From assembly GCA_029215795.1 (NCBI GenBank), contig JARDYH010000003.1:260435562-260499561 (forward strand): a stretch of 64,000 nt of DNA, read 5' to 3'. The notes beneath the pieces are model-generated. The model was not told the origin of the DNA, ran no database searches, and saw only the letters and a list, made by a program, of their open reading frames with translations. Positions 46,323-55,459 of this stretch are shown here, in pieces. The stretch's first letter is position 1; every line of letters starts with the position of its first letter. A program made the translations under genes and the position numbers. Source of the stretch: Anniella stebbinsi (Eukaryota > Chordata > Lepidosauria > Squamata > Anniellidae).

Positions 46323-46642
46323 TAGGCTGACTAGATAAAATCCAGGTCAGGGCTCATGTAACTTTAACAGTTGTAGAGAAAAGGAAATTTCAGCCAGTGT
46401 TATTTGTATGCAATTAGTTCCTGGTGAAATTCCCTCTTCAACACAACAGTTAAAGTTGCAGGGGCCCTGCCTTCTTTTGTATATGGTCATTCTAGTATAG
46501 TGCCTGCAACTTTAACTGTTGTGATGAAGAGGGAATTTCACCAGGAACTAATTGCATACAAATGACCCTGGCTGAAATTCCCTTTTCTTTACAACTGTTA
46601 AAGTTACATGAGCCCTGTTCTCCTTTTCAGATGGTCAGCCTA
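46323..46642. mobile_element. Family A element, 320 bp, adjoining a second copy
   Basis: Starts TAGGCTGACTAGATAAAATC and ends GATGGTCAGCCTA, exactly 320 bp. It abuts the truncated copy at 46026-46322 with no spacer. No matching 8-bp TSD is visible (CCCTGTCC left, CCCTATGT right), so the junction may be a rearrangement rather than a clean insertion. Confidence 0.8.
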
Positions 46643-47629
46643 CCCTATGTTGGCCATCCATCCATCTCTCTCACCCAGAGAGTGAGCCCCTCACCTGATC
46701 TCTCACTCTGAGGAATCTTCCAGAATGGGAGACCAGGTCGGCTCTCTGGAGAGCCACAACAGCCATGCAAAACGTCCGTCAAGGCTTGCCACAGAGCTGG
46801 CGAGGCCCAAATGCCACTCTTTGAGGGGTCCTTCCTTTAAAGTCAGCCATTCTGGGTGAGGTGGCTATGCAGGTCGCCTGCGCTGCTACAGAACAGGTGA
46901 TCTCCAGGGCCACTTCACCCTGAATGCTTCACTTTAAGGAAGGACTCCATGGAGCGTGGCATGGAGGAGAGTAAAGAAGAGGGGGAGGCGGAAGAGGAGG
47001 GCAGCTGGAGAAAAGGAGGTCAGATCAGAGAGAGGGGATAGCTTTGGTGTTGGCTGAGGTGTGGGGCAGAAGAAGAGAGAGGCCGATGGCAGCCTAGAGA
47101 TGGGCTTGTCCTCCTGGATTTGCCCACTGCTTTTTCCTACTTTTTTCTTACTACAGAAAATCTGTTAAGGAAGGAAAGACAGAACAGCCACACAATCATT
47201 TCTGCTTGTCTGGAAGGACCCTTAGTGCTGAATAACAAATAACTGGAAGAGGCAAAAAGACGGAAATGGTGTGGGGGGGGGGGGCTGTGGCTGTAATAAA
47301 CCAACATGGCTGCTGATCTAGCATTTAAGAGTTAAGGAAATTAAGAAATCTCCTTTAGAAATGCCACAATTTTTTCTTATCTATGGACACCACTCTGTAG
47401 CGGATTTGCACGCTGGCTAAAGATACATAAGAGGAAAACGTTGCAAAACACAGATAACATGGATCAGCAGAATACAGATTGGTTGTTCATAAACAGGGTT
47501 CAGCGAAAGTCCTCTGTTTGTGTGCAGAAACATGGAACCTGCGCAGCTCACCTGGATACACTTTTAAAAAGAGTAACAAATTACAGAGTGGGGCCCATGA
47601 TTGTTGGTTTTCTTGCAAGGGGCTAAAGA

Positions 47630-48050
47630 TAGGGTGACCAACTGTCAGGATTTCCCCGGATTTGTCCTGGTTTTTGTTCTATTCTGGATGTCAGGGGGGA
47701 TTTTCTGTGCTTTTCTATATTGTCCTGGAAAGACACGCTTTCCCCTTTAAGGCCGCCATTAGCATTTTGGGAGGGAATGATGTGCTTTCTGGAGGCGCAT
47801 CATTTCCCTTCCACTGCTCCAATCAGGACCTTAAATGGGAAACTGTGTCATTCCCGGAGATTATAGAAAAGGCCCTGATTGGAGTAGTGGGGGGGGCAGA
47901 AATGACACACTTTCCCCTCCTCCCCTCCAATTGGGGCCTTTAAGGTGGCGGGGTGGGGGATGACGCTTTTTCCAGAGGCCCTGAAAAGTCATTTTCCTGC
48001 CCTGCCCACAGGTTGTCCTCTTTTTTGGTTTCCCAAATATGGTCACCCTA
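47630..48050. mobile_element. Family B hAT-like MITE, 421 bp, opposite orientation
   Basis: Starts TAGGGTGACCAACTGTCAGG, ends CAAATATGGTCACCCTA. A perfect TSD, GCTAAAGA, lies at 47622-47629 and 48051-48058. It is the inverse of the copy at 28522-28919: the TTTCCCCGGATTTGTCCTGG end is on the left here and TCCTCTTTTTTGGTTTCCC on the right. Confidence 0.87.
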
Positions 48051-48280
48051 GCTAAAGAAGGATTTGCACATAACAGTGACTAGAGTTTAATATTGCTTGT
48101 GCAAAGCTCAGGCTCATGTCTCCCCTCCCCCCCCCCACACCACACCCCTTTCATGTGGTCACAAGGAGGAGATAGGAAGCATTCATTTTCAGCTAATCAC
48201 TGCTTACTGTTTCGTCAAACCTGGACAAACTGTCGTTAATTTAAACTATGGTTTGTCCAAACAAGCCAAGATCAAACTGT

Positions 48281-48503
48281 GGCCAGATCTACACCAAGCA
48301 GGATAAAGCAGTATGAAAGTGGTATGAAAGCGGTATATAAAAGGCAGGAGCCACACTACTGCTTTGTAGCGGTATTGAAGTGCACTGACAACTGTTGGGG
48401 CCCATTGGCATATACCATATACTGCTATATCCTACTTGGTGTGGCTCCTGCCTTTTATATACCACTTTCATACCGCTATATCCTGCTTGGTGTAGATCTA
48501 GCC
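48281..48503. mobile_element. Family D foldback MITE, 223 bp
   Basis: Starts GGCCAGATCTACACCAAGCA, ends GCTTGGTGTAGATCTAGCC. The arms are complementary through the GGTATGAAAGCGGTATA and TACCACTTTCATACCG segments. The centre is ACAACTGTTGGGGCCC. The flanks share only a few bases, so the TSD length is unclear. Confidence 0.78.
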
Positions 48504-49240
48504 TGTGATAGGAGAGAGAGAAAGTGAAGGAGAGGCAGGGTAGGGGTAAGTGTAATGAGATGAGCCACCAAAGATGCCCCAAAATGGGGGGGGGGAGATC
48601 AGGATTAAAGGAGTACTGAGTGGTCAGATCAGATCGTACTGAATGGGATGCTGGCATAAAACCTATTAAACACCATTTGTTATTGTTATTTGAATGCAAG
48701 GTCCAGAAGTTGTTTTGTTTTGATGAGTGGTGGGGTTATTGCTTTCCAGTACTGGAGGCAAAGGTGTTTACCTTTCATGGCAGCTTATAAGATCCATAGG
48801 GCTAAATTCAATGTCATGCAAGGAGACTTCCATACAATGGGGGGTCCCCTTCCTCTCCTTCTTTCTGCAGGCCCCTGCATGCCCCCAAAGATGCTCCAGA
48901 AGGTTCCCCAAACCTCTGGAACATAATTGGGGTGGGGGGCACACAGGGGGGCAGCAGACAGGGAGGATCAATTCAATATGGTGGAAAGACACCCTTACAT
49001 ACAAAACCCACATGTTGATATGATGTAGTCCCCTTTGTAGATGGCATATGCTGAATCTAGGCTTTGGAGAAGTTGTGGGGGGTGGGGATGCCCTGCGAGC
49101 TCACCAAGCCCTGCTCATGCAACTCTGTTTCAAGGAACTGGGCTGTGTGAGGTCCCGGAAAGCACGCTTTGTTGTCCTTCCATGCCAATCAGGGCCTTAA
49201 ATGCCCACTTATGCAAGGCTAGCGCCCCTCCAGTGGGGGG

Positions 49241-49272
49241 CCTTAAATGCCCTATTAATAGGGCATTTAAGG
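49241..49272. repeat. Perfect 32-bp palindrome
   Basis: Arms CCTTAAATGCCCTATT and its exact reverse complement meet without a spacer. The surrounding sequence (49170-49340) has family B-like GGGCCTTAAATG segments, so it may be a remnant of such an element. Confidence 0.85.
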
Positions 49273-49339
49273 TTCCCGTTGGTGGGGCGGGGGAGAGCAA
49301 TAAGCAATTTCCCCAAGGCTGGGGAAATTGTGCGTTTTC

Positions 49340-50920
49340 TCCCTCCACTCTAATGGTGTGTCATGATGGACTCATGCCCAACCTCTCTTGAAGGCTCCAG
49401 AGTATTTGGTAATGGGCACGTCCTAGCCCTGGGTGGGTCCGCCAGGGTCCATGAGGGCTGGACACAGGGGCATGCACTGTCCCTGTGGGCCCAGGCAGAT
49501 TTTCAATCCAATGCTAGCTGAATCAGTAGCAAAGTTAATTTACGACTCTACTGTGTCGATAGCGGCCCTATACTGTTCAAGCAGTGGAGTTTGTTGTCTC
49601 TTGGCAGTGCCAGCTCCAGATTTTGCAGGATCCATGGACAAGACATCTTTAAAGGCTCCACTCCCTCAATTAGTGAACCTTCTCACTGCCATTATCACCA
49701 GCAGCTATTTGTCCTCTTCCTCATCATTGCTACTGCTTGCATGCTCGGCAGGCAGAGAGCCACTGAGCAAGTAAGACGGGGCATCTCCTGCTCCTTCTTC
49801 TCACTCCCACCTCCTTCTCACTCACCACCTTTGTTCACCTGTGAAAAGCAAGTGAACAAGCTGGTCGCAAAGGTCAAGAGGAGGAGCAGGTTCAGAAAGC
49901 TCTTGTCAGTGGGCTCATCCTGGGGTGAGGACCCTTGGCAGGTGTCTAACTATATCTCTCTTGATGCTGGCCCTGCATCTGGGTGAGATAAAAGAGTTTC
50001 CTATTGCCATTTCATTTTTATGGAGGGAAACTATCAACATCTTCTCTAGCTTACAGACTGGTAAATCTTCTAAGCCTTCTGTGACATCTATTTCCCACAA
50101 GAAGGAAGTATGATGGGAGAAGTCCATAGGTGCAATATGACTGGGGCTTCGGATGCTACATTTAGTACTGAGACAACATCAGAATGTGCAAGCAGGCGGC
50201 TGAAATTCTGAGTTTAGGCTCTTATTAGGTTCTTCTTTCTTTAAAGAGAAGGGGTTATATTGTTTGGCTATTGTACCAGGCTCCTTCTGATCCTACATTC
50301 CTCAAAGCTTCAAGAGGCCAGCTTTACTCTTTTTCAAACAGAAAGTGTTTCTCAGATTCGTTGTTCCATGGTGAGGTGCACTTTGGGGAAGAACAGCCAT
50401 ATCCAAATGTCTATGATATAAATCAGGGCAGGCAACATGTTTTGGACCGATAGGCACACTTGTCATTTGGGGAGGGCAAGGGTGCTTTTGTCCCACAGTC
50501 CTTTGAGCCTGTGCACACTTATTTTCAGGGTTCTTTCTTTTCAGATGCCCCTTCCAGGATTTCCACTTTTCTTGCCCACCTTCTTCTTCCACCCTTTCCT
50601 TCCTGTTTGAGGTTTTATTCTCCTGCTACCCCCTTCTCCCCCCACCCCGTTGTTCCACCACACTTACCCCACCACCACCTGCTTCTGCCTCCCAGTACAC
50701 TCACCTCTGCAGCAAGGAAGCAGGAAGTCAGCAAACCGGGAGATCTGCTGACTTCCTGTATCTTTGCAGCTGAGCACGACAGGATGCAGAGTGGTGGATG
50801 GCAGCAGGGATGAGTAGGAGGAAGGGTGCGACGGGGTCTGGTGGGCACACCTGGGGCTCCTTTGGGCACTGGGTTGCCAACCCCTGATCTAAAGGATTGT
50901 GTTGTCCAGTGCTCTGCTGC
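49340..50920. other. Intron, nothing recognised
   Basis: Several overlapping open frames but none with a recognisable domain. Pyrimidine-rich around 50560-50700. Confidence 0.45.
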
Positions 50921-50925
50921 AGCAA

Positions 50926-50942
50926 AATCATCATCATCATCG

Positions 50943-50977
<35 letters not shown>

Positions 50978-50978
50978 T
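50926..50978. repeat. (CAT)n microsatellite
   Basis: CAT units with one CGT variant. Confidence 0.95.
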
Positions 50979-51510
50979 TCAAGGAGTCATGTGGCACTTT
51001 AAAGGCTAATGGAATTATTGTGGCATCCAATGCACTAGATAGCATCCAGTCCATGAACAATTCTGTCACAATAAATATTTGAGATTTATCCTTCGGACAC
51101 CAAAAACAGGCCCTGTATAATTTTTTAAAAAACAGCCATAGCACGGGCCGTTCCTGCAGGCACATAATCTAAGGATCAGTCTTCCTCTCCTCATTTCAGC
51201 CTCATGTAGCTCCTTCTCTTTTAAAATTATGGAGCTGCCCATCACATCTAATTTGGCCTTCATGTTATAAATTCCAATAATGTTGTGATACCACATATTG
51301 CAGTTATTGCACGGTACAATTCCTATAAAATCACCCTATGTTCGCTCTTAGTGGAAATTTGGCTTTCAAGCCTGCTGTCATTATCAAGAGAAACATTCTA
51401 ACACGGACTAACATATTCTTCTAGCTAACAGGTTTTGAATTATTTGCAAAGTCAAATCAATGGCAACTGATGTGAAAACTCAGGTGCACGGCTGTCACTT
51501 AAAACAGAAA

Positions 51511-51543
51511 TGTCCCTCCTCCTCCTCCTCCTCCTCCTCCTCC
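51511..51543. repeat. (CTC)n microsatellite
   Basis: About ten CTC units. Confidence 0.93.
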
Positions 51544-51832
51544 ATATCTAGTATTACAAACCATGTTCAAAATTACTCTCTATTACATTGGCTGATGCTT
51601 GGAGAGCTGGCATCAAAGGTAGTCTGTTCGGGCATCTGCCCACACCCCAACATTGAACCACTGACAAGAGCTCCTGGAGTTGCTCCCCCTCCTCCTCACC
51701 ATCGCGACCTGCTTGTTCATTTGCCTCTCACTCTGGCCCAGACAACAGCGTTGGTGAGAACGAGGAGCAGTTGATTCTCCGGCTTACTTGCTCACTGGCT
51801 TTCCATGTGTCAAGCAAGCATGCAGCTATGAT

Positions 51833-52399
51833 GGCCAGATCTACACCAATCGGGATATAGCACTATGAAAGTGGTACGAAAGCAGTATATAAGAGGCAGG
51901 AGCCACACCAGGCAGGATACAGCACTATGAAAGTGGTATGAAAGCAGTATAAGGTATGTGTCTTGGAGCTCCATCACAACTACTTCCCCCACCCCCCCGG
52001 TTTGCTTCTGTGGGTTCCCGCTCCGTTTTCAATGCAAGTTTAATGTTTTGAATTACACGTGGTCAGTATTGCTGCGATACCTCAGCTTGGCCTGTTCGAA
52101 GTTGCGTTTCCGGACTTTGCCCGTTCAGGGATAAATCGAAAGAGAAATGAGAAATGGCGCGCTCAGGGTGAGAGAACAGCAAGACAGGAACAATGTCACG
52201 CGACTCCAGTGCTTAAAAAGTGGATCAAAGTCGCATCGGGTGTACATCAAACCGCGCGTGTGATGAACACCTTATAGGGCCCCAACAGTTGCCAGTGCAC
52301 TTCAATACCGCTATCAAGCAGTAGTGTGGCTCCTGTCTTTTATACCCCACTTTCATACCGCTTTCATAGTGCTATATCCTGCCTGGTGTAGATTAGGCC
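51833..52399. mobile_element. Family D long member, 567 bp
   Basis: Starts GGCCAGATCTACACCAAT, ends CTGGTGTAGATTAGGCC. The left part holds a duplicated GCACTATGAAAGTGGTA segment. The middle (about 52000-52265) is a CpG-rich unique-looking sequence absent from shorter copies, followed by GGGCCCCAACAGTTGCCAG and the right arm. With ends trimmed by one base, flanks CTATGATG and CAATGATG match 7 of 8. It may be closer to a parental element than the 223-bp form. Confidence 0.72.
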
Positions 52400-53156
52400 A
52401 ATGATGAGAAAGAGGAGGAGGAGCAATAGCAGCTAGTGAAGGAGGACTCGCTGTTGGGGGGGGACACACCCACTGAGGGTGATTTTCCCAAGGGACCTGA
52501 GGAATCTGGAGCTGGCAGTATTGCCACATCATGCATTTTATGTTATTAGACATTACTGGAAAGGGGGGAGAATGAGATGCTGGCTGCTGTCTTCACTGGA
52601 ATCTCACATCTGACATAACATCTGGTTCCATCTGAAGTACCAGATCACTATCTTTAAGATCACTTGAAGCTAGGGATGGTCAAAACTGGAAAAAAGTGCA
52701 GGCAATTCACAAGTCCAAAATCTTGGATGATTTTGTTTTTTGGAAGCAACTTATTTCTTTCTTTCAACAGACCATGGGTAGTATCCCATGCTGTCTGGCA
52801 AGTAGCATGAATGATTTTGCACTAGTGTACAGTATATCAATGCTTGCCCAGCATAACTAGTGCAATGGGGAAAACGGCAATTTGCCCTGAAATTTTGTAG
52901 CAAATTGTTAGTTTTCCCCAATTGTGCTAATTATGTTTTGCAAGTGTTGGTTTATGTTAGTGCAATGTCATTAGAGGATTCCTTCCTTAGATCCTTTCCT
53001 AGGGGTTCTTTTTCTCTAAAACCTGCCAACCCATCTGCTTTTAGAATGCTGCTGCTGACCAGTTATGATGGACGTGTGTGTGTGTGTGTGTGATGTGTGT
53101 TTTACTCTTCCAAATGCTTGAAAATCTGTATTTGCAAAATGGGTAATCTTTGATCA

Positions 53157-53237
53157 CAGAATCATATAATAAATAGTAGAGCTGGAAGGAACCTATAAGG
53201 CCATCAAGTCCAACCCCCTGCTCAATGCAGGAATCAC
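53157..53237 (-). repeat. CR1 LINE 3-prime end, short, near an exon
   Basis: AATCATATAATAAATAGTAG through CATCAAGTCCAACCCCCTGC. It sits about 200 bp into the intron from the donor of the 439-nt NRXN1 exon. Confidence 0.78.
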
Positions 53238-53329
53238 CTGCTAAGAGTTTGTTTCACTCACTTGACTTTGCAAATTGTTTATTAGTAATCAACAATAATT
53301 GTCCATTATCTCCAAAGTTACATCACTCT

Positions 53330-53356
53330 ATCATCATCATCATCATCATCATCACC
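53330..53356. repeat. (ATC)n microsatellite
   Basis: Nine ATC units about 80 bp into the intron from the 439-nt exon donor. Confidence 0.93.
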
Positions 53357-53435
53357 ACCACAACACTTGATTCCATTGTACATTGTTTACAATGCAGAGT
53401 AGCATAAGAGAGTGAGCTTTTCTGTCACAACTTAC

Positions 53436-53874
53436 CTGATCGTCCATCTCTTTGAAAGTCAACATGGTACCATTCTCCATCATTCACCTTCTTTTGCAAA
53501 GCTTTTATTTTAATTGTACCAGATCCCATGTCCAGCAGGAGGTAGAGGTGGCCATCGAGCATCTCGATAGCAAAGAAGTCAACTTTCACCATTTGTGGGT
53601 GCTTGGCATCTTTCTGATGTCGTGGTTTGCCGTGGCTGAAAAGGATCAACCCGTTTGGTTCGGTGGTACGGAAGTCAAATGATATTGAGCCTGTCTTCTT
53701 GGCATTCCACTTTGGCAAAGAGATGAAAGATTCGGGTGTTTCAAAAGTGATCGGATCCAAGGTTGCCACATTTTCACACTTAAATGCTACAATTCCATGG
53801 ATCTTCATCTTAGGATCTCCTTGTTTAGCAAGTCGAGACAATTCCAGCCTTACATCGTTGTTCTTGTACACAAC
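53436..53874 (-). CDS. NRXN1: NRXN1 exon: end of LNS2 and most of LNS3
   Basis: Internal coding exon of alpha-neurexin-1, a presynaptic single-pass adhesion receptor whose extracellular LNS and EGF modules bind postsynaptic partners. The minus-strand reading starts [20 protein letters not shown], the last part of LNS2, and runs through [20 protein letters not shown] and [19 protein letters not shown], which is LNS3. The acceptor is a TTGCTTGCAG ending at 53875 and the donor is G|GTAAGT with GT at 53435-53434. Length is 439 bases, entering in phase 0 and leaving in phase 1. The reading is uninterrupted and matches NRXN1 as I remember it almost residue for residue. NRXN3 differs clearly in the two downstream exons, which settles the paralogue. 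No start codon is expected because the exon is internal. It codes only in the long alpha form, since the beta promoter lies further downstream in the gene. Confidence 0.97.
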
Positions 53875-54204
53875 CTGCAAGCAAATCATAGTCATTATCA
53901 GGATGGACTCAGATGTATCATCAAAGCTTCCGCCATTCTTTCATCCCTTCGACCATCATTGAGACATCAAATGTAGGTATTTTCGCTTTAACCCCATCCC
54001 CTGGCAATGAATTCCACACAATGCCTACATGCTGATGATGGTGGTGTCATTTCAAGGCCTTCTTCCCTCTCTTCTCTAAAAGGTCATCTCATATTCCCAA
54101 ACAGGAGGGTAAATTCTTCCACCCACAGTTACACCCATAAGCACAGTAGCTGCTTCAAAAGCAATGTGGTCACATCACTAAAGATTTATTCTTTGTATAT
54201 ATAG

Positions 54205-54345
54205 GTTATTCCCACCAGTCCATAGATTAAGACGTTTGGTCACCATACACCTTTCATGCTGTAATTTATGGTTTTACTTGTTGTGAACTGCCCAGAGGGC
54301 TTTGGCTATTGGGCGGTATAGAAATGTAATAAATAAAAATAAAGA
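54205..54345 (+). repeat. L2-type LINE tail
   Basis: GTTGTGAACTGCCCAGAGGG then GGCTATTGGGCGGTATAGAA and an A-rich tail, directly before the family A element at 54360. Confidence 0.68.
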
Positions 54346-54359
54346 ACAGCCCCCTGTAT

Positions 54360-54679
54360 TAGGCTGACCATATGAAAAGGAGGACAGGGCTCATGTAACT
54401 TTAACAGTTGTAGAGAAAAGGGAATTTCAGCCAGTGTCATTTGTATGCAGTTAGTTCCTGGTGAAATTCCATCTTCATCACAACAGTTAGAGTTGCAGGG
54501 GCCCTGCCTTCTTTTGTATCTGGTCACTCTAGTATAGTGCCTGCACCTTTAACTGTTGTGATGAAGAGGGAATTTCACCAAGAACTAATTGCATACAAAT
54601 GACACTGGCTGAAATTCCCTTTTCTCTACAACTGTTAAAGTTACATGAGCCCTGTCCTCCTTTTCATATGGTCAGCCTA
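54360..54679. mobile_element. Family A foldback hAT-like MITE, intact 320 bp
   Basis: Starts TAGGCTGACCATATG and ends CATATGGTCAGCCTA, with the two halves near reverse complements over about 140 bp each and a roughly 40-bp centre. It is flanked by a perfect 8-bp direct repeat, CCCTGTAT, at 54352-54359 and 54680-54687. Eight-bp TSDs and a TAGG-type terminus are typical of the hAT superfamily. It has no coding capacity. The centre contains GGTCACTCTA, which looks like another copy of the terminus. Confidence 0.88.
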
Positions 54680-54760
54680 CCCTGTATGCCATTTTAAAAC
54701 AGAGAAAACGGCTTTGTAGGTTTGTGATGGCTCCCATAAAGTTTGAGTAATCCCTTGTAT

Positions 54761-54935
54761 TAGGGTGACCGTATGGAAAGGAGGACAGGGCTCCTGTATC
54801 TGTAATGGCTGTATAGAAAAGGGAATTTCAGCAGGTGTCATTTGTATGCACGCAGCACCTGGTGAAACACCCTCTTCATCACAACAGTTAAAGTTACAAG
54901 AGCCTTGCCCTCTTGACCAGCTACAAAAGAGAAAG
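54761..54935. mobile_element. Family A left half, truncated
   Basis: Begins TAGGGTGACCGTATGG and follows the left arm through the CTCTTGACCAGCTACAAAAG centre, then diverges. It lies 81 bp beyond the intact copy at 54360-54679. Confidence 0.7.
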
Positions 54936-55265
54936 GCCTAACAGAGAACCCAAAGGAGTCTCCAGGATTGGAGAAGAGAGCAGTGTGGTTCCAACACTTC
55001 TCTTTCCCCTCTGCCATGGAGTATTCCTTGCCTGCTTCAGAGACCATGCTTGGTTTTGTGGGATAGCAATCCAGGGCACACCTCAAATATCAGGCTGAAC
55101 CCCACCCCTTGCTGTGGGATGGCTGCTTACATGTTTCCAAAAAACCCCTCAAAGTTCAAATGCATCCCAAAACAGACGTTAAGCGGGAGTTTTTATGTGC
55201 ATAAAATGTGCATGTGCTAATTCATATTTTTAGATACATACTTAGAAAAATATTATAACTTAAAT

Positions 55266-55450
55266 AGAATCATAGAATTATTGAGTTGGAAGGGACCACA
55301 AGGATCATCTAGTCCAACTCTCTACAATGTGCAGGAAAAACAATTAACCATCCATGACAGGTAGCTGTAGATCCTCTTCTTAAAAACCTCCAGAGTTGGA
55401 GAACCCATAACCTCCGTAGGCAGACTGTTCCACTGTCAATACATCTCATA
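55266..55450 (-). repeat. CR1/L3 LINE 3-prime end, older type
   Basis: AATCATAGAATTATTGAGTT, then GATCATCTAGTCCAACTCTC and AACCTCCAGAGTTGGAGAAC. It is a more diverged CR1 subfamily than the others. Confidence 0.75.
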
Positions 55451-55459
55451 CTAGTGGGG

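Larger units (their letters stand above)
37833..53435 (-). other. NRXN1: NRXN1 intron between LNS3 exons (15,603 nt)
   Basis: Bounded by the donor at 53435-53434 and the acceptor ending at 37833. It contains family A, B and D foldback elements, the inverted Penelope-like structure, a 41-bp minisatellite and a CpG-rich block at 38880-39130. No additional neurexin exon is expected or seen here. Confidence 0.9.

Noticed and set aside
54726..54752. Possible match to the NRXN1 exon preceding VVYKNND
   Set aside because: Only a short CCCATAAAG-type similarity; the peptide and splice sites do not follow.
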